Shown here: positions 45,320 through 57,656 of the stretch, piece after piece | How positions within the stretch are numbered: position 1 is the first letter of the stretch | Layout: each line of letters opens with the position of its first letter | Assembly (NCBI GenBank): GCA_015178975.1 | Contig: WHVD01000097.1 | Coordinates: 124,001 to 188,000, forward strand | Direction of reading: 5' to 3' | Source: Hysterangium stoloniferum | Lineage: Eukaryota; Basidiomycota; Agaricomycetes; Hysterangiales; Hysterangiaceae | Length of the DNA: 64,000 nt | Program-made: the position numbers and the translations under genes | Notes under the pieces: generated by a model | Told to the model about the DNA's origin: nothing | What the model saw: only the letters and a program-made list of their open reading frames with translations | Databases searched by the model: none

Positions 45320-45890
45320 TGTGAAGGGTATGCATATATGCATAATTGGACTAAGGAATAATAGTTGGATTATAGTACTTTATTATTTACTTTTTATTTT
45401 CTTCATTTACATTCTTTCTATATTTCGAGCATACCCTTATTTTGTAGTTCGAAGCTTTGTGTGTACGTATGGGCGAGGGAGAGGTGTCAAGGGTAACGTC
45501 TCAACTACCTATAAAGGTAGTGTTCTCTCGCATACTCACAGACTTTGGACTCGAACCGCGAAGGTCGAGTTCCACTCTAAGGTCTTTGCACTCGTCCACA
45601 TTATAGTCGACTCGCACTATTATCCCTTTACTTTAGATATTCGGCCTCTCGTTGATTATCTATCTTACGTCTAGCTACGAGTTGTACCGTGAAGGTCAAC
45701 TCTTTCATTCTTCATTCTAGCCGTCAAGAGCAACTGTACAGTTGCTCTTGTGACGCGTTGTGTGGTCCTTACTAGTACGGTCAGTCTAGTAATCTACGGT
45801 ATTGTACTGAACGGTCGATACCTGCTAGTAGTAGTTGAATAAACGCTATACTTCGTATATTGAACGGTCAGAATCTATCGACTCTTCACA
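45320..45890 (+). repeat. Element B 3' LTR (L1, 571 bp, internal deletion)
   Basis: It lacks about 70 bases present in the 5' LTR (the GCTCTCGGCGC to AAATAGCGAG stretch; joint near 45475). It is followed by CCATC (45891-45895). Confidence 0.94.
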
Positions 45891-46178
45891 CCATCTGTAA
45901 CGGTCGAGATGATACCCCAATCACAACTTACAGGACACTAACTGGGTGTCTGGGTAAGTCGTGGTTGTGGGGTAAAAAGTGTCTGAGTTTTAAACTATGG
46001 GTGCTAGAATACATAAGTCTGTGTGTATGCACCCACAAAAGTCGATGTACCGCATACATAGGTCGTCGAAATAATTATAAGTGTATAATAAAATAGAGAG
46101 AGTAGAAATAATAAAGGAAATATAGTATGAGCTCATCTGGACTATATTTCCTGAGTATATTTCGCCATACCTCTCACA
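45891..46178 (-). repeat. L2 LTR, right half, split by element B
   Basis: CCATCTGTAACGGTCGAG continues the half ending at 29032 and closes with CCATACCTCTCACA at 46178. The outer flanks (CTGAC left, CTTGG right) do not match. Confidence 0.92.
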
Positions 46179-46777
46179 CTTGGGGAGCGGCACTGCTTTC
46201 ACTCCATATACTCCTTCCCCCAGACCCCGACTCCCCAACTTCAAAAGGATACCTCAACCCCAAACAACGGTTCCTCCTCCCCAACCACCTCAAACAGAAA
46301 TTGTCGAGCACCTGGGAGAAGCCTCTTCATCCACATACTCTACGCAGACGGACCCTGTTCCAGAAGCTGCACCCCTGCCCTCTGGTACTTGGGAGGCTCC
46401 CTCGGGGACATGGAGCAAAACCCCCCCCACCCTCATAGTATGTTCCCTTCCACCGAGGAAGAGACCAGGAAAAAATGGTAGTCTGAGGCTTTCTCCACGC
46501 AGGTTCAGGAGGAATTGAAAATGCTCAAGAGGAAGAGGAGGGAGGAGTACTTAGAGGGACAGCGAAAAAGGGGTGCTAGGGATCATATCCCCTCAAGGTG
46601 GATGTGACAGGAATGGAGGAGAATGGAAGGAAACAACAACCCTTCAACTATCGCTCCCCCCCCTGGGCCATAAATGGATGGATTTTGCTGAGACAGATTG
46701 CAGTGATGGGGGCATGCCATGTGTTCGTAGTATAGGACAGAAGAGCAGGAAAGGAAAGGATGGGGTCACCTTCTATG
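46179..46777 (+). pseudogene. ORF3 N-terminal relic (C-like lineage)
   Basis: It reads GSGTAFTPYTPSPRPRLPNF, then KRIPQPQTTVP, and later GHKWMDFAETDCSDGG and GKDGVTFY, matching residues about 75-265 of the intact ORF3 in C, with frameshifts near 46500-46610. It is cut at 46778 by an LTR. A C-terminal piece of the same orientation is found at 59978-60256. Confidence 0.85.
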
Positions 46778-47405
46778 TGTAAAGAGTAGTGGAAGTTCTA
46801 ACCGTTCTATATACAAAGAATATCGACTGTTTAGGTACGACACTAAGATGTATTGAATGTCAAAGTCTAATACAGAATGAACGTGTATTGACTACTTAGT
46901 TCAATATGGTAGAAGGAAGTAGCTATCTAGAATAAGGTAGAGAGCTAAATGAATAAGTAGAATCGACTGTCAAGTGCGATTCTGAATGACTGCTCGAGAG
47001 TAAAGTAGAGTACTAGAGAGTCGAATAATAGAATAGTGTGGATGTGGTCCACGCGAGTTGCGATAAGGATTGAGTTTCAACTGGTACAGTTCGAAACTCT
47101 GATAGAGTAGATAGCTAAAGCCCATCTGTGATGGTCGAGACAATACACCAATCACAACTTACAGGACACTAATGGGTGTCTGGGTAAGTCATGGTTGCGG
47201 TGTAAAAAGTGTCTGAGTTCTAAACTACGGCGCTAGAATACATAAGTCTGGCATGTGTGCGCCCACAAGAGTCGATGTACCGCATACATAGGTCGTCGAA
47301 CTAATTATAGATATAATAGAAGAGAGAAAATAGAAATAATAAAGGAAATATAGTAAGAGCTCATCCGACTATATTTCCTGAGTGTATTTCGCCATACCTC
47401 TCACA
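46778..47405 (-). repeat. Element C 3' LTR (L2, 628 bp)
   Basis: TGTAAAGAGTAGTGG...ACCTCTCACA. Its terminal TGTAAAGAGTAG variant is shared with the forward LTR at 60279-60872, not with the 5' LTR of C. Confidence 0.93.
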
Positions 47406-47430
47406 GTGCCCCCCAGGTTGAAGAGCTATG

Positions 47431-49911
47431 TCAAAGAAGATGTCGAAGGACGCTTGGAACTCCTCCCCATGCGTCCTGTGATGAACCCCTAAGGTGTAGG
47501 ATAGTGTTGCCCCAGGCGAGACACTTGGCACGAAAGGAAAGAGCGATGTCCTCCCGCCTCAAAGCGTCATTGGTGGATGTCAACCCATCCAGTTTTTGGA
47601 TCGACAAGACCCAACGACCGTAGGCCTTCTGGCGCGTTCGAATTATGGCGCGAACGTGATCAGCGGAAGTGTCAGTAATACGGGCAATGAGAGGGGGTCG
47701 AGGGTGTAGTGATGGCGGGGTAGGAGTGATGAGCGGTGTGGAGCTCATGTCTCCCCCAGGGGGGATTCCTCTCGAGGTGTCCGAATCCGGCAACAGTTGC
47801 TCCAACAAGTCAACAAGGTCCACTGCAGAGTGGGTTGGTGTGTGGTCAGGAAGAACACAAGAAGAGTTGACAAGTAAGGACCAAAACATGGAGAGTTCCA
47901 CCCGTTCGATATCCTCCGCTAAACGCAGCTGTTCCTTAGGGTCATTGACGCATAAATAAAATGCACTCATGCGGTCCGACAATGTGAGAGACCCGCTATA
48001 CCCCTGGATATGCCCTTTAAGAAGGGGGTGCCACAGGGTTGGTCCCAGTCGCATTAATGTGCGTCCCACAGTGAAGATGTCGGAGGGGTAATTAATGGAC
48101 ATGCACATCCAACTTGACTGGAAGGGATGGGAGGGGCCAGCCGTATCCTCAGAGTGGAGGGGAGAGGACGGCTGCGGCGGGGGGCTGCGAATGGGGTGGG
48201 CCGGGGGGGGGTCCATGACAAGGGGCTCGTCGGCCTGAGTATCGGTTCTTTGTTTCCCTTTTGCTTTTTCGCTTAAGGGGGGAGGCTCCTCGAAGGCTTC
48301 CATTGCCAGGGGGGGTTCCTTGGAGACGTCTGTGGCTGAGAGAGGCACTTCGAGGACTTCCTCCATAGGCGTTGCGAGAACTTCCGGGATAGGGTGATCA
48401 ATATCCATTAATGTATCATTAGGATGCTGGATGGGGCTTCCCAGAGAAATGCAAGAGGAGTAGGGAGAGGCGGGCGGTGGACTCCGCGTTGTCAAGGAAG
48501 TGAGGGGAATGTTACACACCGCAGGGACCAAAGGCGTCAGAGTAGAGTGGGAGGCGACGAGAGGGTCAGGTGACGTGTGGAGGGGTGAGATTGGCTGTGG
48601 TGCTGGAGGAGGCTTGGGTATGGATGAGGATGGTGATATAAGAGAATGTCCTGCGAAGGGGAGGGGTAGTGGTATAGGGGGAAGAGAAGGCAGCTCGGAG
48701 GATGGTACAAGACTTCCCAGTAACTCCGAAAAGGGTGTAAAGTGCTGTAATGAGGGTACAGAAGAGACCGGCGGAGGTGGAGGGAGATGAGAGGAACTGG
48801 ATGGGGTCGCAGAGTCTGCTGGATGATACCCTCTCCAAACTCTGATGGAAGTTGGTAGCTTTCGTCGTTGGTTAGGATCACTCGTGAAGAAGTGAATGTT
48901 GTCAGGGAGTAGGAAACCTTCATGGCAGTCAGCACCGAGGTACTTGCTGTCGTAGGTGGGGTAGCGTGATTGGTCGTCCTCCGAGTCAGATGAAAGATCA
49001 CCGGGCCCCATCCGGTAGGTCCGTTCCTGAGGTCCACGTTGTGAAGGGGGTCTGGGAGGTAGTGCAACTCCATCTCCACGTCGCAATGCAATGCTTTGTA
49101 ATTTGATCCTTCGTACTTTGTCCCAATTGTAGAAGGTGACCCCATCTTTTCCTTTCCTACTTTTTTGTCCTACACTCCGAACACATGGCGTGCCCCCGTC
49201 GCTGCAATATGTTTCAGCAAAATCCATCCATTTATGACCTGAAGGGGGAGTGATGATTGAAGGATTATCGTGCCCTTCCATTCTCCTCCATTCCTGCCAT
49301 GTCCGCCTTGAAGGGACATTATCCCTAGCCCCCATCCTCCGCTGTCCTTCCAAGTACTCCTCTCTCCTCTTCCATTTAAGCATTTTCAATTCCTCCTGAA
49401 CCTGCACAGAGAAAGCCTCAGACTGCTGTCTCCTTTTGATCTCCTCTTCGGTAGAAGGGAAAATACTACGAGAAGGTGGTGGGGTTTCACTCCATGTTCC
49501 CAAGGCAGCCCCCCAAGTATTAGAGGACCATGGTGCAGCTTTTGAAACGGAGTCCGTCCGCATAGGATTCGTGGATGATGAGGTCTCCTCCATGCGCTTG
49601 ACAGTTTCTGTTCGAGGTGATGGGGCAGAAGGAACTGTAGTTTGAGATCGAGGTATTCTTTTAAAATTGGGAAATCGGGGTCTGGGAAGAGGAGCGTATG
49701 GAGTAAAGGCGGTTCCGTTCCCCGAGTTGGTGGACGTTCCCACAATGTCACCCTGCACAGCGGAGGGTATTGGCAAAGGCGTTCCAGAATTACTCGTGGA
49801 GTGCTCGACTTGTTCAGTGCGAGACGGCATGGTAGAGGTATTAATAGGTTGAGGTTGTGGTATTCTTTTGAAGTTGGGGAACTTGGGTTTGGGTTGTTGC
49901 TCCTGCGACAT
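47431..49911 (-). CDS. ORF3 protein of element C, intact, 826 residues, unknown function
   Basis: Start MSQEQQPKPKFPNFKRIP at 49911. The N-terminal motif FPNFKRIP occurs twice (about residues 12 and 83). A Lys/Arg/Glu-rich helical stretch (about 160-215) precedes the core GHKWMDFAETYCSDGGTPC (about 240) and FYNWDKVRRIKLQSI, then SSDSEDD, YLGADCHEGFLLPDNI and FFTSDPNQRR with VWRG (about 330-370). A disordered Pro/Ser-rich region (370-600) leads to a C-terminal helical domain: SINYPSDIF, ERVELSMFWSLLV, VDLLEQLL, VRAIIRTRQKAYGRWVLS and SSQDAWGGVPSVLRHLL. No membrane helix, signal peptide, zinc knuckle or protease motif. It lies between pol and the polypurine tract, the env position, but does not look like an envelope protein. 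It may bind nucleic acid or be a structural or accessory protein. Not one stop in 826 codons, against about 14 in its own gag-pol. Confidence 0.9.
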   Translation of the reverse strand: MSQEQQPKPKFPNFKRIPQPQPINTSTMPSRTEQVEHSTSNSGTPLPIPSAVQGDIVGTSTNSGNGTAFTPYAPLPRPRFPNFKRIPRSQTTVPSAPSPRTETVKRMEETSSSTNPMRTDSVSKAAPWSSNTWGAALGTWSETPPPSRSIFPSTEEEIKRRQQSEAFSVQVQEELKMLKWKRREEYLEGQRRMGARDNVPSRRTWQEWRRMEGHDNPSIITPPSGHKWMDFAETYCSDGGTPCVRSVGQKSRKGKDGVTFYNWDKVRRIKLQSIALRRGDGVALPPRPPSQRGPQERTYRMGPGDLSSDSEDDQSRYPTYDSKYLGADCHEGFLLPDNIHFFTSDPNQRRKLPTSIRVWRGYHPADSATPSSSSHLPPPPPVSSVPSLQHFTPFSELLGSLVPSSELPSLPPIPLPLPFAGHSLISPSSSIPKPPPAPQPISPLHTSPDPLVASHSTLTPLVPAVCNIPLTSLTTRSPPPASPYSSCISLGSPIQHPNDTLMDIDHPIPEVLATPMEEVLEVPLSATDVSKEPPLAMEAFEEPPPLSEKAKGKQRTDTQADEPLVMDPPPAHPIRSPPPQPSSPLHSEDTAGPSHPFQSSWMCMSINYPSDIFTVGRTLMRLGPTLWHPLLKGHIQGYSGSLTLSDRMSAFYLCVNDPKEQLRLAEDIERVELSMFWSLLVNSSCVLPDHTPTHSAVDLVDLLEQLLPDSDTSRGIPPGGDMSSTPLITPTPPSLHPRPPLIARITDTSADHVRAIIRTRQKAYGRWVLSIQKLDGLTSTNDALRREDIALSFRAKCLAWGNTILHLRGSSQDAWGGVPSVLRHLL

Positions 49912-50105
49912 AGTGTACTGATTAGAGAGGTTGACGTGGAGGAAAGAGATAGGGGGAATAAATTTTTCTTTAGCGAATTTACGTATTTTATATTAATTTC
50001 AAGCTCCGCTCGGTTATTGAAGTGAAAGGCCGAGGGGGAAGAAAGTGGGGGGTAGAGCTAGAAGTAGATAAACAGTGTTGTCGTCGTAAGGATGTGAAAT
50101 GATCA
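49912..50105 (-). promoter_or_regulatory. TATA-like box and leader before ORF3 (C)
   Basis: On the minus strand TAATATAAAATACGT (49981-49995) is followed by a CT-rich leader and the ATG at 49911. It matches the A and B layout even though C is the most diverged element. Confidence 0.6.
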
Positions 50106-53100
50106 TTAAATTTGATAAATAGTCTTGTAAGCTCTAAGAAGAGTGGGAGCGTTACGAAGGTCATTGCCGTTTAACCAAGTGTCCTCCTCCGGTCCATATC
50201 CTTTCCATCGAACCTGGAAAAGGAGTCGATTTCGATGCTTTTTGTGCCCTACTATAGCTTCTACTTCGTACTCCTCGTCGTTATGATTGAGTTCTCGAGG
50301 GTTCTCGAGTAGCTCTCTGGATCCGAATTCCTTAGGGGAGAGGTGGTACTTTTTAAGATGGTCTCGATTAATCACTGGATGTAATTGATATTCTGAGGGA
50401 ATGCGGAGTCAGAAGACTTGAGGATTGATCTTTTCCAAGACCTCAAATGGCCCTATCCGTCTTTGTATAAGTTTTCTTCCGGGTCCCTTGGCTTCGACGA
50501 GCTCAAGAGAATGGGGATTAATCAGAACATAATCTCCCTCTGAGATATCTTCCACTAATCTCCGTCTCTTGTTGTAACTGCGAGCTTGGGTTTCTTGTGC
50601 TCGCACAATCGAATCCCACACCACTTGTCAGTGATTTTCCAATTCTAAGATCCATTGGTCGGCTACAGGGCTATCCGATAATTCTCTGGGAACCACAGGG
50701 TCATCCCCTCCCAGACAGCTAGACATTCCTCTTGGTAAGTAGCCCATCAGCAAAAAGGCTGGCGCATAGCTTGTTGAGCTTTGAACTGTCGAATTGTAGG
50801 TATGAGCCACTACTTGAGTCCATTTAGACCATTCCTCCTTTGAAGAGGTGCAGTACACTCTGAGTATTTGCTCCACAATAGCATTAGCGTTCTCCATTTG
50901 ACCGTCGGTCTGAGGATGGTGGGACAAGGATACTGCAAGGGCACTTCCGTATACTTTGCAGACTTCTCTCCAGAACCTACAGGTCCATCTCTTGTCTCGA
51001 TCACAGATTATCCTTGAAGGCAGGCCGAAAAGAGTGGCTACTTTATTCACGAAGATTTGCGCGAATCCTTCTGCGGATAGATCTGAAGTGGTGGGTTCAC
51101 AGATTAAGAAATGCGTGAGTTTATCCACGGCGACAAAGATGGCGGAATAACCACCCTCTGTAGAAGGAGGCAATCCAGTAATCAGGTCCATCGAGACAAC
51201 CTCAAACAGCCTTAGGGGTACATCCGCGGGTCAAAGAGCTCCTTGTCGAGCGGAATGATCAATTTTAGTTTTCTGGCATATGTTGCAGCTGCGAGCGTAC
51301 GCCACGCAGTCATGCAACATCCTCGGCCAGAAGAAATGGTCTTTTATCAGATTAAAGAGCCTGTGGCCGCCTGCATGAGCTCCTTCGAAAGGATTATCAT
51401 GTATCAGCTTGAGTATGGTTGTCGTCATGCTGCTAGGAATGCAGATTCGACTTTTCCAGTCCGAATCTCGAAAGAACAATAACTTATTCTTGCCGATGAA
51501 ATAATGCGAAGGAGTAGTTACCATGTTTGGAGAAATGGGATCGGTGGCGTAATGATTTCTGAAGGCGGGATCCTTCTGGTATCCATCGCGAAGTTCCTTA
51601 GCGTAATTTTCGTTGATCTCTATAAGCAATTGTGGATTCGAGAGAGTAAAATTTGCTTCATCGGTTTCATCATTTCTGGGGAGATTGTGCAAGTCCCATT
51701 TCGTTTGGGGGACCTCTTCCATGGTTCTGACTGGTTCGACTAACTCGTGATGAGTGAGAAAGACAGCTTTTTCTGCTGGTTTGTTCTCCCATAACGTCTC
51801 ATTGTCATTCCAGTTATAAGAATCCGCTACGATCGGTAAAAGGTCGTCTCTCGCGGGGCTAACATAGTCCGGTACTCAAGGAAGTCTGGACAGTGGGTCA
51901 ACATTGCTATATATTCGTCCTGCTCTATGTAGGATTTCCAGACCGGGGTATGCAGCATATACCGCCCCCCATGCAGCCAGTCGACGATTAGTATTCTCAT
52001 AAGATCTGGCCCATTGTAACACCGCATGGTCAGTGATCAGAAGGATATGTTCGCCTTCGAAAAAGGGCTGAAAATGGACTAATCCTCCTTTAGCAGCTAA
52101 CACTTCTCACTCTGTGGCTGAATAGTTTCATTCTGCTTTCTTGAGCGTACAGCTCCAATAAGCGATAACACGTTCTACCGTGACACTGGTGTCGTCAAAA
52201 TCTGCGGCCCAGGAATCCATCCAGGTGAATTCCGGCTCCTTGGTTTTATAACGAGTAACGAAGATGGGCACGTCTCGTGATTGATCGAAGGCTGCTCGTG
52301 CTTGGGCATAAATTTTAGTATCCTTAAGGTCTTTAAGTGTCATTTTCTGTATTTGTTGGAGACAACATCCTAGTGCAAAGTCCGAAGCGTCTGTGTATAA
52401 CCGATAAGGCATACCGCTCGCGGGGTGTCGGAGTACTGGAGCTGAGCTCAACGCAACCTTGATGTCCTCAAAAGCTCAGGCGTGTTCAGAATCCCAATTC
52501 CAACGAACTCCTTTCTTCAAGAGGTTGAAAAGTGGAGTGACTGTCCAGGAGTAAAATGGTATGTACGCGGAGAAGTACAGAACCATTCCTAGAAAACGTT
52601 GAAGATCTGCTATCTTAGAGGGCGTCGCCAATTCTAATATAGCGGCGACCTTTTCTTGATGGGTCGAAAAGCCAAGTCTAGACACCTTATGTCCTAGTAG
52701 TAGAATTGAATTATACCCCACATAGCACGTTTTGGGCAAGAGAGTGATTCCTGCAGCAATTATGGCTTGTAAAACCTGATCTAAATGTTCTAGATGATCG
52801 TCCCATGTCTTAGAAAAGATCACGATGTCGTCAATATAAACCAGGCAGAATATCCATAAGTAAGGTGCAAGTACAGTTTGCATAAACCTTTGGAATATAG
52901 AAGGTCCATTACGAAGTCCAAAGGGCATTCTCCTGAATTGCCACAGTCCTTGATGGGATCTGAAGGTGGTCTTCGGCTTGTCTTCCTCTAACATTTCAAG
53001 TTGGGTAAAACCGGCTAGTGCATCGAAGGAAGATAAGATGTTGGAGCCCGAAAGCGCTTGCATGATTTCCGACTGGCATGGCAGTGGGAATTCGTCGGGA

Positions 53101-53224
53101 ACTGTTAGACTGTTCAACTTTCTATAGTCAATCACTACTCATGGTTTCCCATTGCGATAGACGACAAAGGCTGGCACCCCCCAAGGACTCTTGGACGGTT
53201 CGATTACTCCCTGTTGGAACCAAG

Positions 53225-53698
53225 TGTGAGGAGTATGCTTTTACCACAGTTTCATTGTGGTAAAACACTCCTTTTATTTCATTTATATTTTACATATTCT
53301 ATTCATATTTTACTATCTTTCATATTCTTCAAATATCGCATATTTCATTAGTTCGAAGCATTGTGTATACTTGTGGGTGCACTCAGCACCAATTAGAACT
53401 CAGACACACTTTAACCCAAGCACCACCACTTGTAAGACACAAACTAGGTCTACTACGAGCGGTGATCAGGGTAACGTGTCAGCTACTACATAGGTAGCAT
53501 TATCTGAACTACTGAACACTTCAGGCCTCGAACTATAACAGTCGAGGCCTCCACTCGATCCATTGCACTCTTTGACTACTGCATCATCTCATGCACTCTC
53601 TCTCACTTTCTCTTATATTGCACCGAATAGGTCAATATTCTCCCATTCTACTTATTTCTTCATATATAGAACGGTCAGAACTTATACCACTCTTCACA
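53225..53698 (+). repeat. Solo L3 LTR in C pol, TSD CCAAG
   Basis: 474 bp, TGTGAGGAGTATGC...CTCTTCACA. CCAAG at 53220-53224 and 53699-53703. Removing it rejoins IDEQMDTW to FQQGVIEP of the RT region. Confidence 0.95.
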
Positions 53699-56600
53699 CC
53701 AAGTATCCATTTGTTCATCAATGACTTTCCTATTAGCTGGGGAGGTTGGGAACATTGACATTGAAATAGGTTGCGCGCCCTCTTTCAATGGGACATTGAC
53801 CTTGACATCCACTTGTCCCAGTCACCCGTCTACTCTGAAGGCTAGGACATTCTTAGTTAATACCGACTCCAAGTGGGAGGAGACATCGGTAGGGATGTCA
53901 GGTCCTAAGTTAACCAGCTTATGCAGATCTTCCACACGAAACGTTTCCGTGGTGGCAACCTCTGACATTTTAGGACCTGCCGGGTCGAAATCGTCTGCGA
54001 GTTCCCATTCTGGGAGCAATCCGGAGGATTGAGGATTAAGGACACGCTCCTCTTCTATTTTTGATAGACTCTCGACGAGATGGGCGATCTTGGTTGCCGT
54101 TGACTGCATCGATGCTTTCTCAGTCGGAGATCTAGGAGTCTGGGCCCATTTGTTCGCGTCGTGAATTAATCCAACGGTTTCCCCTCGTCTGATGATTCTT
54201 GGCATCAGAGAGGGATTAGCGAGAGGTATCGCGACACGTTCCCTAGAGATGGTGGTGGTGGGAGCAACTAGTATACTCCCATCGTCGTTCTGCAAGACAA
54301 CTCCCTCAACTATCCATTGGTCACCAATAAGATCTTCTACGAAGATTGGTACTAATCGAGCTGATTCCGGTTCTATAGTACAATCTTGTAAGGCCCGTGT
54401 GACTCTTTCAGTACGCACTCCTTTGTCTGGTTTGGAAGTCAATTCAGACGAGTCATTGGCTAATTCCTCAAAGGGGATCTTGCTAATCGAAAAGGTTAAA
54501 GGCTGCAGCTCCTTGGAAGAACTGGCTGGAATAGATCCTGCTCTCCCAGGCAAAATCAATCTGGAACCCAGCGGTTGGTCTTGCAGTGTCCCGATCTCAT
54601 AGTTCACGTGAAAGTCTTCTCCAAGAAGGATTGGGACGGTCATACCTCGGACAACGTACGTCTCGGCGGTAAATTTAAGGAGTATACCGGTGTCGTCCTC
54701 GAGATAAATGGGGACGTTGACGTATCCTAATACTTTGGCATTACTGGTAAGTTGTACGAGGCGCAGCTTGAGTCCTTGCTTGAGTTTAGGGCGGTCCTCT
54801 AGTTCCTTATAGAAATCCTCTGAGATTAAGGAGAGGTCAGCTCCAGCATCCAGCCTGATTTTAATAGGATTTGAGGCTTCTGAATTCCCTACGCGTCTGT
54901 AGATGTGTAATGCTGAAATCCCAATACTGGAATATCCACCCAGAGGGTCCCTTCTGCGATAGATAATAGTCGAATCCTCTTTCATAAGTCAACTGGATCG
55001 GGGGTATTGAACTCTAGGTCTTTTGCTTTCTTTTCTTGCAGCCAGTTTGACGTTCCTCCTGATACGTCTACTGTTAGGTACCTTGGGAGTGGTGTTCGAA
55101 ATAGAGTTGTCCACTTCAGAGTCTGACTCATCGCAAGGAATTAAGTCGGGTAATTGCCCTGGGTCGAAGGGGAAGCTCTCCTCCTCCAATCCCTCTGACT
55201 CAGAGGGGTCTTCTATAACGTAGGTCTGACTTATTTCCTTAGATCGGTTCGCAAATGTGTCCTCGTTGATGATTTCCTCAATGGTGGGAGGTTCAGGTCA
55301 CGATAAAACTCTCGTCTCAGTCAGACCTTCACAGTTCTGACGATGAGCGTCTAGCCAGTCTCCTTTCTCGAGAAAATCATGGTCTGATATAGAAACATAA
55401 ACTTGCGATGTCTCGTTCTCATTCGAGGATGCTTTCACATCTGAAACGATGTTGTCTTCTGGCTGAGGAAGGTAGACAGAAATGAAAATCAATTCCTCAT
55501 CAATGTTATGTACTTGTCCCTGTACACTTAATCCATAAACCATTTCATAAGCCTTTTGATCCTCCGCCTCCTCCATTGGGTTCTGCGTGGAGCACTTGTT
55601 AATAGAGACATAGTGCAACATCCTGCCCGCATGGGGGCAGTCGATCTTGAAATGCTCTAAGCTCCCACAAATCCAACACTCCTTCGGAGGTTTGGCGATG
55701 CTTTTCTTGTCACTTCGTTCGAAAAAGAACTTGCCGTGTTTCTTACCCTGCTTAGCATTCGATCTCCTAGGGACAGTTTTATCCTCGAGTTTGCCGAGGA
55801 GGACGTGGCCTCGATTAGTGGGGTCGATTTTTCCAGAGTGCTCCTCCCCATGCCAGGGATCCGACTCGTCTTGCTTGGCGATCATGACTCTGGGTTTCTG
55901 AAACCAATAACGTTCTCGATGTGTTTGAACCCAAGTGTTAATCAGAGCCTCTTGTAAATTGTTCGCATAAGTCTGTAGGCTCATGATGTCGTCGATAGGT
56001 TGTCCCTGTAGAAGATAAAGCCATTCCGTGGGCAGTGTTAGGATAAGTCTGTGCGTTTCGTCCTTCCGGTTTTGGTGGAACCCGTACAAGAATCGATAGA
56101 GCTTGACCCTTCGCTGAATGTAATGAACGGGTGTCTCATGATTGTGACCGGCCTGTCGAAATTTCATGGCTTCCCATTCTAGAGCCAAGGATTCGCGCCA
56201 ACGAGTTCCAAGTAATCCTTCTACGATGCCCCAAAGAAACGATCCGTGAGATCGACTAAATTCAGTGCGATGTTCACAGTCTAGGGTGCTCCACCAGATC
56301 TTAGCACCGCCGGTGAGTCGTCTTGGCAGAGCGACTCCCAACAATGTACTCATGGAGTCAGAGATCTCCGAGAGACTCATAATATCCATGATGTAATCCA
56401 ACGCCTTGGATTGAGTCCCATCGTATTTGGGAAGGTCTGACCATTTGATCTTGATGTCGTTGGTGTTAAGAGTGATCCTTTTATCCTTAGGTAAGTCATC
56501 GATAGGCGCGCTGGCTTGAGGCTGCATCGGAGTTTGAAAGGGAGAGTTAGGTACTCTACCGTGACCCCCCCACGTCCCGAATTCCCTCCATAGCTTGAGG

Positions 56601-57013
56601 TACTAGAACTCCCAGATGAATTACTAGGAGGTCCTCCCGATAGCAGAAAGGGATTGGAGGAGATCGGCAGGGAATGGCGAGGATCGACTGGATTCAGCGA
56701 TCCTCAACCAGCAACCTGACCAGCTATACCCTCGGTGAATGCAGTGGAGAAGGACAGTCGACCCCTGTTGGCAACTGATCGATTCCTAGTCGTAGTTGGT
56801 TCATCACCTATGTTCGTATTACCAGGGATTCGTTTGAACGTGACGCGAGAGCGGTGAATTTCCTGATGGGGGGTAGGACTAGGTTCCGTCGCGATCCCTC
56901 TCTCAATTTCGACCGTATTCAAAGGTCAACGAGGTTGAGGTTGATAGATGCATATTTCCATTCCTTTTTCCTGAAGACATTCCGCAACTTGCATCCTCAT
57001 GTCCGACGGGAAG

Positions 57014-57656
57014 TGTGAAGAGTCAATAGATTCTGACCGTTCTATATACGAAGAATAGTGTTTATTCAACTACTATTAGTAGGTATTGACCGTACAGTAC
57101 AATACCGTAGATTACTAGACTGGCAGTACTAGTAAGGAGACACGCTATGCATCACAAGAGCAACTGTACAGTTGCTCTTGATGGCTAGAATGAGAGAAGG
57201 AAAGAGTTGACCTTCACGGTACAACTCGTAGCTAGACGTAAGATAGATAATCAACGAGAAGCTGAATATCTAAAGTAAAGATATAGTAGCGTGAATCGAC
57301 TATGGTGTCGACGAGCGCAAAGACCTTAGAGGGGAACTCGACCTTCACGGTTCGAGTTCAAAGTACGTTAGTATGCGAGAGAACACTACCCCTTTAGGTA
57401 GTTGAGACTTTACCCTTGACACCTCTCGCTATTCGACGTCTGGGTCGTTTACGAGGTGGTGTCTGTTGGGTGAAAACTGTCTATCATTTGGCGCCGAGAG
57501 CGCCCATACGTATACACAAAGCTTCGAACTACAAAATAAGGGTATGCTCGAAATATAGAAAGAATGTAAATGAAGAAAATAAAAGGTAAATAATGAAGTA
57601 CTATAATCCAACTATTATTCCTTAGTCCAATTATGCATATATGCATACCCTTCACA
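57014..57656 (-). repeat. Solo L1 LTR in C gag, TSD GGAAG
   Basis: 643 bp reversed L1. GGAAG at 57009-57013 and 57657-57661. It has no 19-bp array expansion. Confidence 0.95.

Larger units (their letters stand above)
29033..45890 (+). mobile_element. Element B: Ty3/gypsy chromovirus with nested E, TSD CCATC
   Basis: L1 LTRs at 29033-29673 and 45320-45890, and flanking CCATC duplication in an L2 LTR. It contains element E, a solo L3 LTR and an inverted piece of its own gag. Without these it is about 11.1 kb, like A. Disabled by six TGA stops, a 2-bp deletion near 40018 and a 1-bp deletion near 42530. Confidence 0.95.

Noticed and set aside
47431-49911. ORF3 as a retroviral-type envelope gene
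   Set aside because: No signal peptide, no membrane anchor, no furin-like site, and a long disordered Pro/Ser region; only its position is env-like.
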